Source: Spirosoma oryzicola
Lineage (GTDB): Bacteria > Bacteroidota > Bacteroidia > Cytophagales > Spirosomataceae
Assembly: GCF_021233055.1 (NCBI RefSeq)
Contig: NZ_CP089538.1
Span: 291,501 to 355,500, forward strand
Direction: 5' to 3'
Length of the DNA stretch: 64,000 nt
In this document: positions 24,582-33,272 of the stretch, in pieces
How positions within the stretch are numbered: the stretch's first letter is position 1
Layout of the letters: each line of letters begins with the position of its first letter
Notes under the pieces: generated by a model
Databases searched by the model: none
Told to the model about the DNA's origin: nothing
What the model saw: only the letters and a program-made list of their open reading frames with translations
Program-made: the position numbers and the translations under genes

Positions 24582-25196
24582 ATGAGAATGATAACGAAAC
24601 ATATAAGCATAACTGCACTGGCTATCGTTGGGCTACTGTTTGCTGGAACATCCTGCAAGCGGAGCCATGATAGTACCGGTCTTGAATTTGCTCCGAACAT
24701 GTACGATGCTGTTGGCTATGAACCTTATCGTCAGATTCGGCCAAACACCATAAACGTTCGGGAAAATGGTCTGAACATGCGTCTCCCAGCTCGGGGAACG
24801 GTTTCAAGGCCAAATTACCATACTACGTTTGATGGAGATAGTGCATCAACTGATTTGATGATTTACAACATCCCAGCCGATAGTATCTCTATTGCTGAGC
24901 GTACGTTGATAAACCCAATCCCTCAAACCGAAAAGTCGCTAGCTGATGGTCAGCTAATGTACACTCGGTATTGCTCACATTGCCACGGTGCAACGGGCAA
25001 GGGCGATGGACCTGTCGGTAAAGAGTATAAAGGGGTACCTAACTACTCTACCGATGCTTATAAAACAATGAATGATGGACACATCTTTCATGTGATTACG
25101 CATGGTAAAGGGCGTATGTGGCCGCATGGCTCTCAAATTACCCCTGAAGATCGGTGGAAGATTGTTCAGTACGTACACAAATTGCAACAAGGATAA
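24582..25196 (+). CDS. actE: Alternative complex III subunit ActE, mono-heme cytochrome c lipoprotein
   Basis: A 204-residue cytochrome c with a lipoprotein signal (LLFAGTSCKR, Cys near residue 26), so it is probably membrane-tethered. The single heme site is CSHCH at about 130, followed by GATGKGDGPVG; a distal methionine ligand is likely in the GRMWPHGSQI region near 185. ActE is the periplasmic electron-exit cytochrome of ACIII. It follows actD by 8 bases, which suggests translational coupling. Confidence 0.94.
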   Translation: MRMITKHISITALAIVGLLFAGTSCKRSHDSTGLEFAPNMYDAVGYEPYRQIRPNTINVRENGLNMRLPARGTVSRPNYHTTFDGDSASTDLMIYNIPADSISIAERTLINPIPQTEKSLADGQLMYTRYCSHCHGATGKGDGPVGKEYKGVPNYSTDAYKTMNDGHIFHVITHGKGRMWPHGSQITPEDRWKIVQYVHKLQQG

Positions 25197-25203
25197 ATTT
25201 GAG

Positions 25204-25281
25204 TATTAGCTTTTGGTTTTCGGTTGTTTGATTGGACAGCCATTGAACTGAAAGCTAATAACCGAAAACTGAAAACTATTA
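25204..25281 (+). repeat. Heptad-periodic inverted repeat between actE and actF
   Basis: The left arm has TATTAGC, TTTTGGT and TTTCGGT (25204-25224) in 7-base register. The right arm has ACTGAAA, GCTAATA, ACCGAAA, ACTGAAA and ACTATTA (25247-25281). GCTAATA and ACCGAAA are exact reverse complements of left-arm units, but in an order that does not nest into one simple hairpin. It ends 3 bases before the actF ATG. Confidence 0.6.
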
Positions 25282-25284
25282 AGA

Positions 25285-26595
25285 ATGGCATCGGCTCACG
25301 CAATACCGTCGCTAGACGAAGAATTTGAATTTACTGCGGAATCCAAGCGTCGACTACTTATTGGCATCGGAGCCGGAGTTGCGTTGGTCGCAATTGGCGC
25401 GTACTTACTGGCATCGGGTGCTGGTTCCCATGGACATCATGAAGTTGCTCATGCGGCCGGTGTACACGAAGGTGCAGAATCAGGACATCACGCCTATAAA
25501 TGGACGAATCGGCTTTGGGCAAACGTCTGGCTGAATGCTGTCTATTTTGCTGGAGCTTCCGTGATCGGGATGTTCTTTATTTCCTACAACTATCTGGCTC
25601 AGGCTGGCTGGTCATCTGCCTTTAAACGTGTTCCAGAAGCACTGCCTGCTTTTCTACCTTTTACAGGTATAGCTATTCTTCTTGTCTTCTTTGTTGCTGG
25701 CCATGATTTGTTCCACTGGACCAATCCTGCATTGTATGACAAGAGCAGTCCAGAATACGATCCGATAATCAGTGGCAAACACGGCTTTCTTAATACGCCA
25801 TTTTACCTAATCCGTATCGTCCTGTATTTCGCGCTATGGTATGTGCTATGGCGTATGATCCGCAAGTATTCTTTAGACGAAGATCTAAACGGTGGTACTG
25901 AATACTACGATAAGAGCATTCGGTTAGGTACAGCTTTCCTCGTGGTTTTTGGCGTAACATCGTCAACCTCGGCCTGGGATTTTGTTATGTCTATCGATAC
26001 TCACTGGTTTAGTACCATGTTTGGTTGGTATACACTGGCTAGCTGGCACGTTACAGGTTTAGCTATTATTACGCTGACTGTTGTAAACCTAAAGGAAAGG
26101 GGCTATCTGAAGATAGTAAATGAAAGCCATCTTCAGGATCTAGGTAAATTCATGTTTGCGTTCAGCATTTTCTGGACCTATGTGTGGTTCGCTCAGTTCA
26201 TGCTTTACTATTACGCTAACATTCCAGAGGAAACAATTTACTACCGCGAGCGCTTCAGTGGATTTGGGGGTATTTATAAAGCACCATTTTTTATAAATAT
26301 ACTTCTAAACTTTGTCTTTCCATTTCTCGTTCTAATGACAAGAGATTCCAAGCGGACATATATCTTTCTTAAGATAGCTGCTTGGGGTATTATAATCGGT
26401 CATTATTTCGATTTCTATACCAATATTATGCCAGGGACGGTAGGCGAGCACGGTGGTTTTGGACCGATTGAATTCGGTATGATTCTGATTTTTGCCTGTG
26501 GGTTCATGTGGTCTATTTCTTCACAGCTTACAAAAGCTAATTTGATTCCAAAGAATCATCCAATGCTAGAGGAAGCCATACACCATGACATCTAA
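25285..26595 (+). CDS. actF: Alternative complex III subunit ActF, NrfD-like membrane protein
   Basis: A 436-residue membrane protein with about ten helices, a paralogue of ActC that packs against it in the complex. Features include an N-terminal helix (LLIGIGAGVALVAIGAYLLA), a His-rich periplasmic loop (SHGHHEVAHAAGVHEGAE), FVAGHDLFHWTNPALYD near 135-150, and a conserved STSAWDFVMSIDTHWFSTMF segment near 230. In this family the protein is annotated as quinol:cytochrome c oxidoreductase. It is the last act gene; oxidase subunit II starts 19 bases later, as expected for an ACIII-oxidase supercomplex. Confidence 0.94.
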   Translation: MASAHAIPSLDEEFEFTAESKRRLLIGIGAGVALVAIGAYLLASGAGSHGHHEVAHAAGVHEGAESGHHAYKWTNRLWANVWLNAVYFAGASVIGMFFISYNYLAQAGWSSAFKRVPEALPAFLPFTGIAILLVFFVAGHDLFHWTNPALYDKSSPEYDPIISGKHGFLNTPFYLIRIVLYFALWYVLWRMIRKYSLDEDLNGGTEYYDKSIRLGTAFLVVFGVTSSTSAWDFVMSIDTHWFSTMFGWYTLASWHVTGLAIITLTVVNLKERGYLKIVNESHLQDLGKFMFAFSIFWTYVWFAQFMLYYYANIPEETIYYRERFSGFGGIYKAPFFINILLNFVFPFLVLMTRDSKRTYIFLKIAAWGIIIGHYFDFYTNIMPGTVGEHGGFGPIEFGMILIFACGFMWSISSQLTKANLIPKNHPMLEEAIHHDI

Positions 26596-26614
26596 TCAAT
26601 AATCCGCTTACAAC

Positions 26615-27736
26615 ATGGTTTACATAGTTGCTATATTATCGGTTATCTTTCTAGGAATGGCTGCATTGGTCGTTTCTCGGATTGCAACCGTTGTAAAGAA
26701 TGCAAATGGTCCCGTTGAGGAAGGTCGCATAGGGACGAGTAACCGTATCAACGGTGCCTTGTTCATGATCTTCTTCATTCTTGGAATAATTGGCGTGGTA
26801 TGGTCTTTCCTATATGCCAAGCAATTCTTCTTGCCAGAGGCTTCCTCTCCGCACGGTCGTCGTACCGATTTCTTGTTCTGGTTGTCGATGGGAATCATCA
26901 TGGTTGCTTTTGTTATTACAAACGCGCTGTTGTTTTTATTCTCATGGATGTATCAACACAAAGAAGGTCGTAGAGCGGCTTATTATCCAGAAAACCACAA
27001 GCTGGAGTTAATCTGGACCGTGGTGCCAGCAATCGTGATGGCTATTCTGGTTTTCACCGGCTGGCGCGCATGGCGTGATATCATGTCTGAAGCTCCAGCA
27101 GATGCTCAGGTTTTTGAGATCGTTGGAAAACAGTTCAACTGGATCGTTCGCTATCCAGGTGTTGATGACAACAAGCTTGGTTCTTACAACTATAAGCTTA
27201 TTGACAACAACAACGAGACAGGGATTGATTATTCAGATGAATCGTCGTTTGATGACTTTGTATCAACTTCTGAATTGCATATTCCAGCGGGCAAACCTGT
27301 TTTGTTGAAAATCCGTGCTCGTGATGTGTTGCACAGCGTATTCATTCCTCATCTTCGGGTGAAAATGGATGCTGTACCAGGTATGCCAACTCGTTTCTGG
27401 TTCGTTGCTGATAAGACAACCGACGAAATGCGGAACATTACCGGCAACCAGGACTTCGGTTATGAAATCGCTTGTACAGAAGTATGCGGTCAGGGACACT
27501 TCTCAATGCGTATTCGTTTAATTGTTGAGGATGAAGCGTCGTGGCAAGCATGGTGCAAAGAGCAAAAGCCACTCTTGAGTTCTACTCCGGATCTGGCAGC
27601 GCGGATTCCTGCCAATCTGAAAGCGAAAGCAGCGAAGTACTTGCCTGCTGATGGTGCTGCTGCCCCGTCGGACAGTTCAACAGCCTCAACGAAACAGGGC
27701 GGTGGTCTGTCAGTAGCCAGTGCTACGATTCGTTAA
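26615..27736 (+). CDS. coxB: Cytochrome c oxidase subunit II
   Basis: A 373-residue subunit with an N-terminal helix (VAILSVIFLGMAALVV) and two more helices (about 48-70 and 90-115) before the soluble cupredoxin domain. The dinuclear CuA site is complete: Cys287, Cys291, His295 and Met298 in CTEVCGQGHFSM, with the upstream ligand His in VLHSVFIPH. The tail after about 345 is Ala/Ser/Thr-rich with no heme motif, so no cytochrome c is fused. It accepts electrons from a cytochrome c domain, perhaps directly from ACIII encoded upstream. Confidence 0.96.
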   Translation: MVYIVAILSVIFLGMAALVVSRIATVVKNANGPVEEGRIGTSNRINGALFMIFFILGIIGVVWSFLYAKQFFLPEASSPHGRRTDFLFWLSMGIIMVAFVITNALLFLFSWMYQHKEGRRAAYYPENHKLELIWTVVPAIVMAILVFTGWRAWRDIMSEAPADAQVFEIVGKQFNWIVRYPGVDDNKLGSYNYKLIDNNNETGIDYSDESSFDDFVSTSELHIPAGKPVLLKIRARDVLHSVFIPHLRVKMDAVPGMPTRFWFVADKTTDEMRNITGNQDFGYEIACTEVCGQGHFSMRIRLIVEDEASWQAWCKEQKPLLSSTPDLAARIPANLKAKAAKYLPADGAAAPSDSSTASTKQGGGLSVASATIR

Positions 27737-27765
27737 TCTAAAAAAACTTTAATAAACCAAATACA

Positions 27766-29649
27766 ATGGCGACTGTTCCAGCTAACCCGGCAACCGTAGC
27801 TCATGCAATTGAGCATGATCACCACGAGCCGCAGAGTTTTTGGCAGACATACATTTTTTCGGAAGATCACAAAACAATTGCCAAGCAATACCTGATTTCT
27901 GGGATTCTTTGGTCAATTATTGGGATTAGTTTATCAGTTATGTTCCGGCTTCAGTTAGGTTTTCCTAACATGAAGTTAGAGTTTCTGCGTCCAATCTTAG
28001 GTGGCTGGATCAATGAAGCTGGTAAGCTTGACCAAGACTTTTACTTGGCTTTGGTGACCATGCACGGTACCATCATGGTATTTTTCGTGCTAACAGCTGG
28101 TTTGAGCGGAACATTCTCAAACTTTCTGATACCGCTTCAAGTTGGTGCTCGCGATATGGCATCAGGATTTTTGAACATGTTATCATTCTGGTTCTTCTTC
28201 TTGGCCGGAGTGTTCATGTTCTGTTCGTTGTTCTTGGAGACGGGACCTGCTGCTGGTGGTTGGGTTGTGTATCCTCCTCTTAGCGCGCTGCCCCAAGCAC
28301 ACAAAGGTTCGGAGCTCGGAATGACGCTTTGGTTAATTGCAATGGCGCTGTTTATTGTATCTCAATTATTAGGAGGTATCAACTACATCACAACCGTAAT
28401 CAACCTGCGGACGCGCGGTATGTCGTTTAGCAAACTACCGCTGACAATCTGGGCGTTCTTTCTGACAGCTGTTTTAGGTCTGATCTCATTCCCTGTTCTT
28501 TTATCAGCGGCTCTGCTTCTGATCTTTGACCGGAGTTTTGGAACGAGTTTCTATTTGTCAGAGATTTATATTAAAGGAGAAGCGCTTCCGAACGTAGGTG
28601 GTAGCCCGATCCTGTTCCAACACTTGTTTTGGTTCTTAGGACACCCCGAAGTATACATTGTCTTACTTCCTGCTTTGGGAATGACCTCAGAGATCATTGC
28701 AACAAACGCACGTAAGCCAATTTTTGGTTATCGCGCTATGATTGCGTCCATGATGGGTATTGCTTTCCTTGCGTTCATCGTATGGGCACACCATATGTTC
28801 GTATCGGGGATGAACCCATTCCTTGGGTCGGTGTTCATGTTCCTTACTCTGATTATTGCTGTACCATCAGCGGTAAAAGCGTTTAACTACATTACGACTC
28901 TCTGGCGCGGTAACATTCGGTTTACCCCGGCTATGTTGTTCTCGATCGGTCTTGTATCGTTCTTTATTTCGGGTGGTTTGACCGGCCTTATCTTGGGTAA
29001 CTCTGCCCTTGATATCCAGTTGCACGATACGTACTTCGTAGTAGCTCACTTCCACCTTGTGATGGGTGCAGCTTCTGCCTTTGGCTTATTAGCTGGGGTA
29101 TATCACTGGTTCCCAAAAATGTTTGGCCGTATGATGAATGAGAAGCTTGGTTATATCCACTTCTGGCTTACATTCATTGGTATCTATCTAGTGTTCTTCC
29201 CAATGCACTATATCGGTATCGCGGGTTTCCCACGTCGGTATTATGCATTTACGAGCTACGACTTCACGAAAAACATTTTCGCTGATATGAATAGCTTTAT
29301 CAGTATCGCAGCTATTTTCACCTTCACGGCTCAGTGGGTATTCGTTTATAATTTTGTGTATAGCATTTTCAAAGGTAGAAAAGCGACACAAAACCCATGG
29401 AAGTCAAATACATTGGAGTGGACTACGCCGATCATTCCAGGTCATGGTAACTGGCCAGGTGAAATCCCCGCAGTTTACCGGTGGCCGTATGATTACAGCA
29501 AACCAGGAGCTAAGGATGATTTCATTCCACAAAACGTGCCCTATTCACAAACTCCGGAGTCCAACCTACCTCACGAAAATGAGCTGATCAGTTTGGAAAG
29601 AGAGATTGAGGCACAGAATATGAATGATCAATTCAAGCAACCTCATTAA
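27766..29649 (+). CDS. coxA: Cytochrome c oxidase subunit I, A-family
   Basis: A 627-residue catalytic subunit with at least twelve helices. The active-site segment is GHPEVYIVLLPALG, with His293 (CuB ligand), Glu295 (D-channel gate) and Tyr297 (cross-linked to His), which places it in the A1 type of heme-copper oxidases. Further CuB histidines are in VWAHHMFVSG, and heme-ligand histidines in HDTYFVVAHFHLVMG. It reduces oxygen to water and pumps protons. The next gene, heme A synthase, begins inside its last 26 bases, so supply of heme A is coupled to synthesis of the enzyme. Confidence 0.97.
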   Translation: MATVPANPATVAHAIEHDHHEPQSFWQTYIFSEDHKTIAKQYLISGILWSIIGISLSVMFRLQLGFPNMKLEFLRPILGGWINEAGKLDQDFYLALVTMHGTIMVFFVLTAGLSGTFSNFLIPLQVGARDMASGFLNMLSFWFFFLAGVFMFCSLFLETGPAAGGWVVYPPLSALPQAHKGSELGMTLWLIAMALFIVSQLLGGINYITTVINLRTRGMSFSKLPLTIWAFFLTAVLGLISFPVLLSAALLLIFDRSFGTSFYLSEIYIKGEALPNVGGSPILFQHLFWFLGHPEVYIVLLPALGMTSEIIATNARKPIFGYRAMIASMMGIAFLAFIVWAHHMFVSGMNPFLGSVFMFLTLIIAVPSAVKAFNYITTLWRGNIRFTPAMLFSIGLVSFFISGGLTGLILGNSALDIQLHDTYFVVAHFHLVMGAASAFGLLAGVYHWFPKMFGRMMNEKLGYIHFWLTFIGIYLVFFPMHYIGIAGFPRRYYAFTSYDFTKNIFADMNSFISIAAIFTFTAQWVFVYNFVYSIFKGRKATQNPWKSNTLEWTTPIIPGHGNWPGEIPAVYRWPYDYSKPGAKDDFIPQNVPYSQTPESNLPHENELISLEREIEAQNMNDQFKQPH

Positions 29650-30643
29650 CAAAAAAGAACAGCGATTCCAGAGTCTGGTGCTTTTAACAATACTAATCGT
29701 CTACCTAGTTGTGTTAGCTGGTGGTATTGTTAGAGGAACAGGTTCTGGAATGGGCTGTCCTGACTGGCCTAAATGCTTCGGACGTTGGATTCCTCCTACA
29801 GAAGCGTCTCAATTACCTTCTAATTACCAAGCCATTTACGGAGCAAAGCTGAAGGGCGAAATTGAGTTCAATGCTGTAAAAACATGGATTGAATATGTAA
29901 ACAGGTTGCTGGGCGTATTATCCGGCTTCTTTGTTTTTGCTACGTTAATTACTTCATTTCAATACTGGCGGAAAGACAAAGCGATTGTCATTGGTAGTAT
30001 CGCTGCTTTTCTGCTGATAGGGGCAAATGGCTGGCTTGGTTCACGAGTGGTTGCAACGGAGTTAGCACAATACCTAATTTCCTTTCACTTACTACTAGCG
30101 ATTTTAGTTGTTCTATCGTTACTCTTTGTCTTCGTTCGCGCAAATCCAGAGCAAGTGAAGTCAATGACGAATGGCCGCAAGGAAAGCCGTGTTGCCTGGC
30201 TTTTGCTACTTACCTTGTTTTTGACATTAGGGCAACTCTTACTCGGTACTACTGTTCGGGAGACGCTTGATGAAGCCATAAAACGTCTCGGTTACGGCCA
30301 ACGGGACAGCTGGATTGACAATTTAGATTGGCGATTTTACGTCCACCGTTCGTTTTCATTAGTGATTCTGGCCTTCCATGTAGCGGTAATTTATCAGCTG
30401 CGAAAGCTTGGTAAGAACGGATGGATATCGGCAATCGCCACTTGGTTGATAGTCATGGTGTTCATAGAAATACTAACGGGCGTTATAATGGCGTATATGG
30501 CTGTGCCAGCCGCAGCTCAACCCATTCATTTATTGTTAGCGATCATAATAATAGGTTTGCAATTTGTAGCTTGGTTAATGTGCATGCCGAGGATAGGACT
30601 TGCGCAAAAGTCAGCTCAGCCGATCTATGAATTAAAAATATAG
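29624..30643 (+). CDS. ctaA: Heme A synthase (COX15/CtaA family)
   Basis: A 339-residue membrane enzyme with about eight helices that oxidises heme O to heme A for the oxidase. The conserved opening is LVVLAGGIVRGTGSGMGCPD followed by WPKCFGRWIPP. Conserved histidines lie in LISFHLLLAI, FYVHRSFSLV, LAFHVAVI and AQPIHLLLA. Its ATG overlaps the end of coxA by 26 bases. The form without the Cys-pair loop of Bacillus CtaA and with a long first loop fits the COX15 type. The base composition here is more AT-rich than in the flanking regions. Confidence 0.95.
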   Translation: MINSSNLINKKEQRFQSLVLLTILIVYLVVLAGGIVRGTGSGMGCPDWPKCFGRWIPPTEASQLPSNYQAIYGAKLKGEIEFNAVKTWIEYVNRLLGVLSGFFVFATLITSFQYWRKDKAIVIGSIAAFLLIGANGWLGSRVVATELAQYLISFHLLLAILVVLSLLFVFVRANPEQVKSMTNGRKESRVAWLLLLTLFLTLGQLLLGTTVRETLDEAIKRLGYGQRDSWIDNLDWRFYVHRSFSLVILAFHVAVIYQLRKLGKNGWISAIATWLIVMVFIEILTGVIMAYMAVPAAAQPIHLLLAIIIIGLQFVAWLMCMPRIGLAQKSAQPIYELKI

Positions 30644-30644
30644 T

Positions 30645-31523
30645 ATGGAAAAAACGATTGCTGTAAACGGCGTCAATGCGAAAGCTAAAGCGTATATAGA
30701 GTTAATAAAACTAAAGCTTACACTAGCTGTAGTTTTTTCTGGCGTGTTTGGTTATTGTTTAGCTGTTGATCAAGTAATTTGGTGGAAAGTTGGGGTCTTG
30801 GCAATTGCTTCTATTGCAATAACCGGAGCTGCAAATATTATTAACCAGATTATTGAAAAAGATTCCGACAAGGTAATGAAGCGAACAGCCGTCAGACCAT
30901 TACCAACTGGTCGGCTGTCGGTGAATGAAGCGGCTATATTTGCATTCATACTATTCAGCGTTGGATGTTATTTATTCGTCGAAGTTTTTAATATCAGAGC
31001 TGCGGCATTAGCTGTACTATCGTTGCTCTTATACGGCTTTGTCTACACGCCACTTAAGCGGAAAGGTCAGATCGCTGTGTTCATTGGTGCTTTACCTGGG
31101 GCCTTCCCACCGATGATCGGTTGGGTAGCAGCCACAAATCATTACGGGTGGGCTCCTGGTATCTTATTCGCTATTCAGTTTTTCTGGCAGTTTCCCCATT
31201 TCTGGGCGATTGGCTGGCTAGCGTTTGATGAATACAAAAAAGCAGGAATTCAAATGATGCCGGGTAGCGGTAAAAACGCAGACACTGCCTTTCGTATCAT
31301 GATCTATACTTTGTTCTTAGTGCCCATAGGTTGGTTGCCCTACTTACTCGGTATGACAGGCATAAATTCCGCATTGGTCGCTATGATTGGCGGAATCTTG
31401 TTCCTAGCACAAACGTTTCACTTAATGAGGACTTGTACCGATAAAGCGGCTTTACAAATGATGTTTGGCTCTTTATTGTACTTACCTGTTGTACAGATAG
31501 TTTACCTGTTAGACAAAGTTTAA
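30645..31523 (+). CDS. ctaB: Protoheme IX farnesyltransferase (heme O synthase)
   Basis: A 292-residue UbiA-family prenyltransferase with about nine helices that adds a farnesyl group to heme B. The first Asp-rich motif region reads NIINQIIEKDSDKVMKRTAV near 65-84 with RPLPTGRLS after it, and the second is FFWQFPHFWAIGWLAFDEYK near 170-190. It starts one base after the ctaA stop, so heme O and heme A synthases are made together. Length is typical (about 290-300). Confidence 0.96.
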   Translation: MEKTIAVNGVNAKAKAYIELIKLKLTLAVVFSGVFGYCLAVDQVIWWKVGVLAIASIAITGAANIINQIIEKDSDKVMKRTAVRPLPTGRLSVNEAAIFAFILFSVGCYLFVEVFNIRAAALAVLSLLLYGFVYTPLKRKGQIAVFIGALPGAFPPMIGWVAATNHYGWAPGILFAIQFFWQFPHFWAIGWLAFDEYKKAGIQMMPGSGKNADTAFRIMIYTLFLVPIGWLPYLLGMTGINSALVAMIGGILFLAQTFHLMRTCTDKAALQMMFGSLLYLPVVQIVYLLDKV

Positions 31524-31529
31524 GGAACC

Positions 31530-32120
31530 ATGAGTGATTTTGTGAACGAACTTGCTGTGATTGAAGAGCCGGAAGAGACGCTCTCGATGAATCCTAAAAA
31601 GTTTATTCTTTGGTTGTTCATCGTTAGTATTATTATGCTCTTTGCCGCAATGACCAGTGCTTATCTGGTACGCCGGGCAGAAGGGAACTGGTTAGAGTAT
31701 GACATACCTGCCGTTTTCTCCTACAGCTCGATTGTACTGGTAGCGAGTAGCCTGACAATGCATTGGGCGTATCTTGCTGCAAAAAAAGATAACTTCGGCG
31801 GTCTGAAAATAGCGATAACTATTACTTTTGCACTTGGAATGGCATTTTTATACATGCAATTCCAAGGCTGGGTTGATCTGGTTAAACAGAATGTGTTTTT
31901 TGTGGGAAACCCCGCTGGCTCTTTTATGTATGTATTTACAGGGCTACACGCGTTTCACCTGATTTCGGGCTTAGCGGTGTTGGTGTTCGCGCTAATTGCT
32001 GCTTTTAAGCTTAGAATTCACGCTAAAAGTTTGAATCAACTAGAAATTGCTGCTACATACTGGCATTTTTTAGACATTTTGTGGTTGTATTTGTTTTTCT
32101 TTTTAGTCTATTTTCATTGA
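31530..32120 (+). CDS. Heme-copper oxidase subunit III, short paralogue
   Basis: A 196-residue membrane protein with five helices of the subunit III family. The signature FTGLHAFHLISGLAVLVFAL near 125-150 and YWHFLDILWLYLFFFLVYF at the C-terminus are the two conserved blocks. It lacks the first two helices of the seven-helix form. It is directly followed, after 15 bases, by a longer subunit III, so the operon encodes two such subunits. The start codon has GGAA just upstream (TAAGGAACCATG), one of the better ribosome binding sites of the region. Confidence 0.92.
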   Translation: MSDFVNELAVIEEPEETLSMNPKKFILWLFIVSIIMLFAAMTSAYLVRRAEGNWLEYDIPAVFSYSSIVLVASSLTMHWAYLAAKKDNFGGLKIAITITFALGMAFLYMQFQGWVDLVKQNVFFVGNPAGSFMYVFTGLHAFHLISGLAVLVFALIAAFKLRIHAKSLNQLEIAATYWHFLDILWLYLFFFLVYFH

Positions 32121-32135
32121 TAATCTTTTAGACGC

Positions 32136-32933
32136 ATGGCGGCTAGTGTAACGACCGATACCCTGACAACCGACTCGGATCAAGTGTTCGACAAGAAAAC
32201 CTGGATGGGGGGTGTCGAGCCAATGAAGGCGAGCTACGGCAAGCTGATGATGTGGTTCTTCCTGATTTCTGACACGTTTACGTTCTCAGCTTTGCTGGTA
32301 ACTTACGGTCTGATCCGGTATAGCTATCCAGCTTGGGACCCAGCTATTTATGGAGAGGTGTTCAAATTCTCGAACCTCTATTGGCCAACGCCTGAAAAGG
32401 TTTACAACGCAGTGCCGTTTTTGCATGGTGTCGATATGCCCCTGATTTTCGTGGGTATTATGACGTTCATTCTTATTTTCAGTAGCGTAACGATGGTACT
32501 AGCTGTTGAGGCTGGTCACCGGATGGACCGCGCTGATGTTGAGAAATACATGCTCTGGACTATTCTTGGTGGTTTTACCTTTTTGGGAAGCCAGGCTTGG
32601 GAATGGACGCACTTTATTCATGGAACGGAAACGGGTACAACCATTACAGAAATTGTGAATGGGCAAACTATCCAACGCACAATTTTTGGTGCTAACCTAG
32701 TCGAGAACCAGTATGGACCACCAGCTTTCGCTGACTTGTTCTTCTTCATTACCGGTTTTCACGGAACGCACGTACTTAGTGGTGTTATTCTAAACATCTT
32801 GATCTTCTATCGGGCTGCAACTGGCTTATACGACCGTCGTGGCCATTACGAAATGGTCGAGAAAGTCGGTCTGTACTGGCACTTTGTCGATCTTGTTTGG
32901 GTATTCGTATTCACCTTCTTTTACCTGGTTTAA
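32136..32933 (+). CDS. coxC: Cytochrome c oxidase subunit III
   Basis: A 265-residue subunit III with about six helices. Conserved blocks are FFLISDTFTFSALLVTYGLI near 42-61, TFLGSQAWEWTHFIHG near 148, FFITGFHGTHVLSGVILNIL near 200-220 and YWHFVDLVWVFVFTFFYL at the end. Subunit III stabilises the catalytic subunit and may guide oxygen. It is the larger of two tandem subunit III genes and is followed 12 bases on by subunit IV. Confidence 0.94.
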   Translation: MAASVTTDTLTTDSDQVFDKKTWMGGVEPMKASYGKLMMWFFLISDTFTFSALLVTYGLIRYSYPAWDPAIYGEVFKFSNLYWPTPEKVYNAVPFLHGVDMPLIFVGIMTFILIFSSVTMVLAVEAGHRMDRADVEKYMLWTILGGFTFLGSQAWEWTHFIHGTETGTTITEIVNGQTIQRTIFGANLVENQYGPPAFADLFFFITGFHGTHVLSGVILNILIFYRAATGLYDRRGHYEMVEKVGLYWHFVDLVWVFVFTFFYLV

Positions 32934-32945
32934 CCATCTTTTACC

Positions 32946-33269
32946 ATGTCTGATCATACACACGGAACCCACGAAGTTGGAGAAATACCACCAGCGCAAA
33001 CAGGTGTTATTTGGCGGACCTTCTGGATTCTACTTGCCATCACTGCTCTAGAATTTACGTTGGCTTACTTCATGAAAGCTGGCGGCTTTAGAACGTCGAT
33101 TTTCGTTATCATGACGTTAGTCAAAGCGTTTTACATTGTAGGTGAATTTATGCACCTTAAGCATGAAGTAAAAAGCCTTATCTGGGCAATCGTGCTTCCC
33201 GTAATTTTTGTCGTCTGGTTGTTAGTTGCATTATTGAACGAAGGCGGTTCAATTTTCGAACTTCGATAA
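32946..33269 (+). CDS. coxD: Cytochrome c oxidase subunit IV family protein
   Basis: A 107-residue small membrane subunit with three helices after a His-rich N-terminus (MSDHTHGTHEVGEIPPAQTG). The segment FVIMTLVKAFYIVGEFMHL near 53-71 is typical of bacterial subunit IV of the COX4_pro type. It sits in the usual place after subunit III and has only 3 bases to the SCO gene. Confidence 0.9.
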   Translation: MSDHTHGTHEVGEIPPAQTGVIWRTFWILLAITALEFTLAYFMKAGGFRTSIFVIMTLVKAFYIVGEFMHLKHEVKSLIWAIVLPVIFVVWLLVALLNEGGSIFELR

Positions 33270-33272
33270 ATT

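Noticed and set aside
22418..25281. Heptad repeats read as a CRISPR array or transposon ends
   Set aside because: The units are 7 bases, degenerate and without spacers, and no cas or transposase gene is present.
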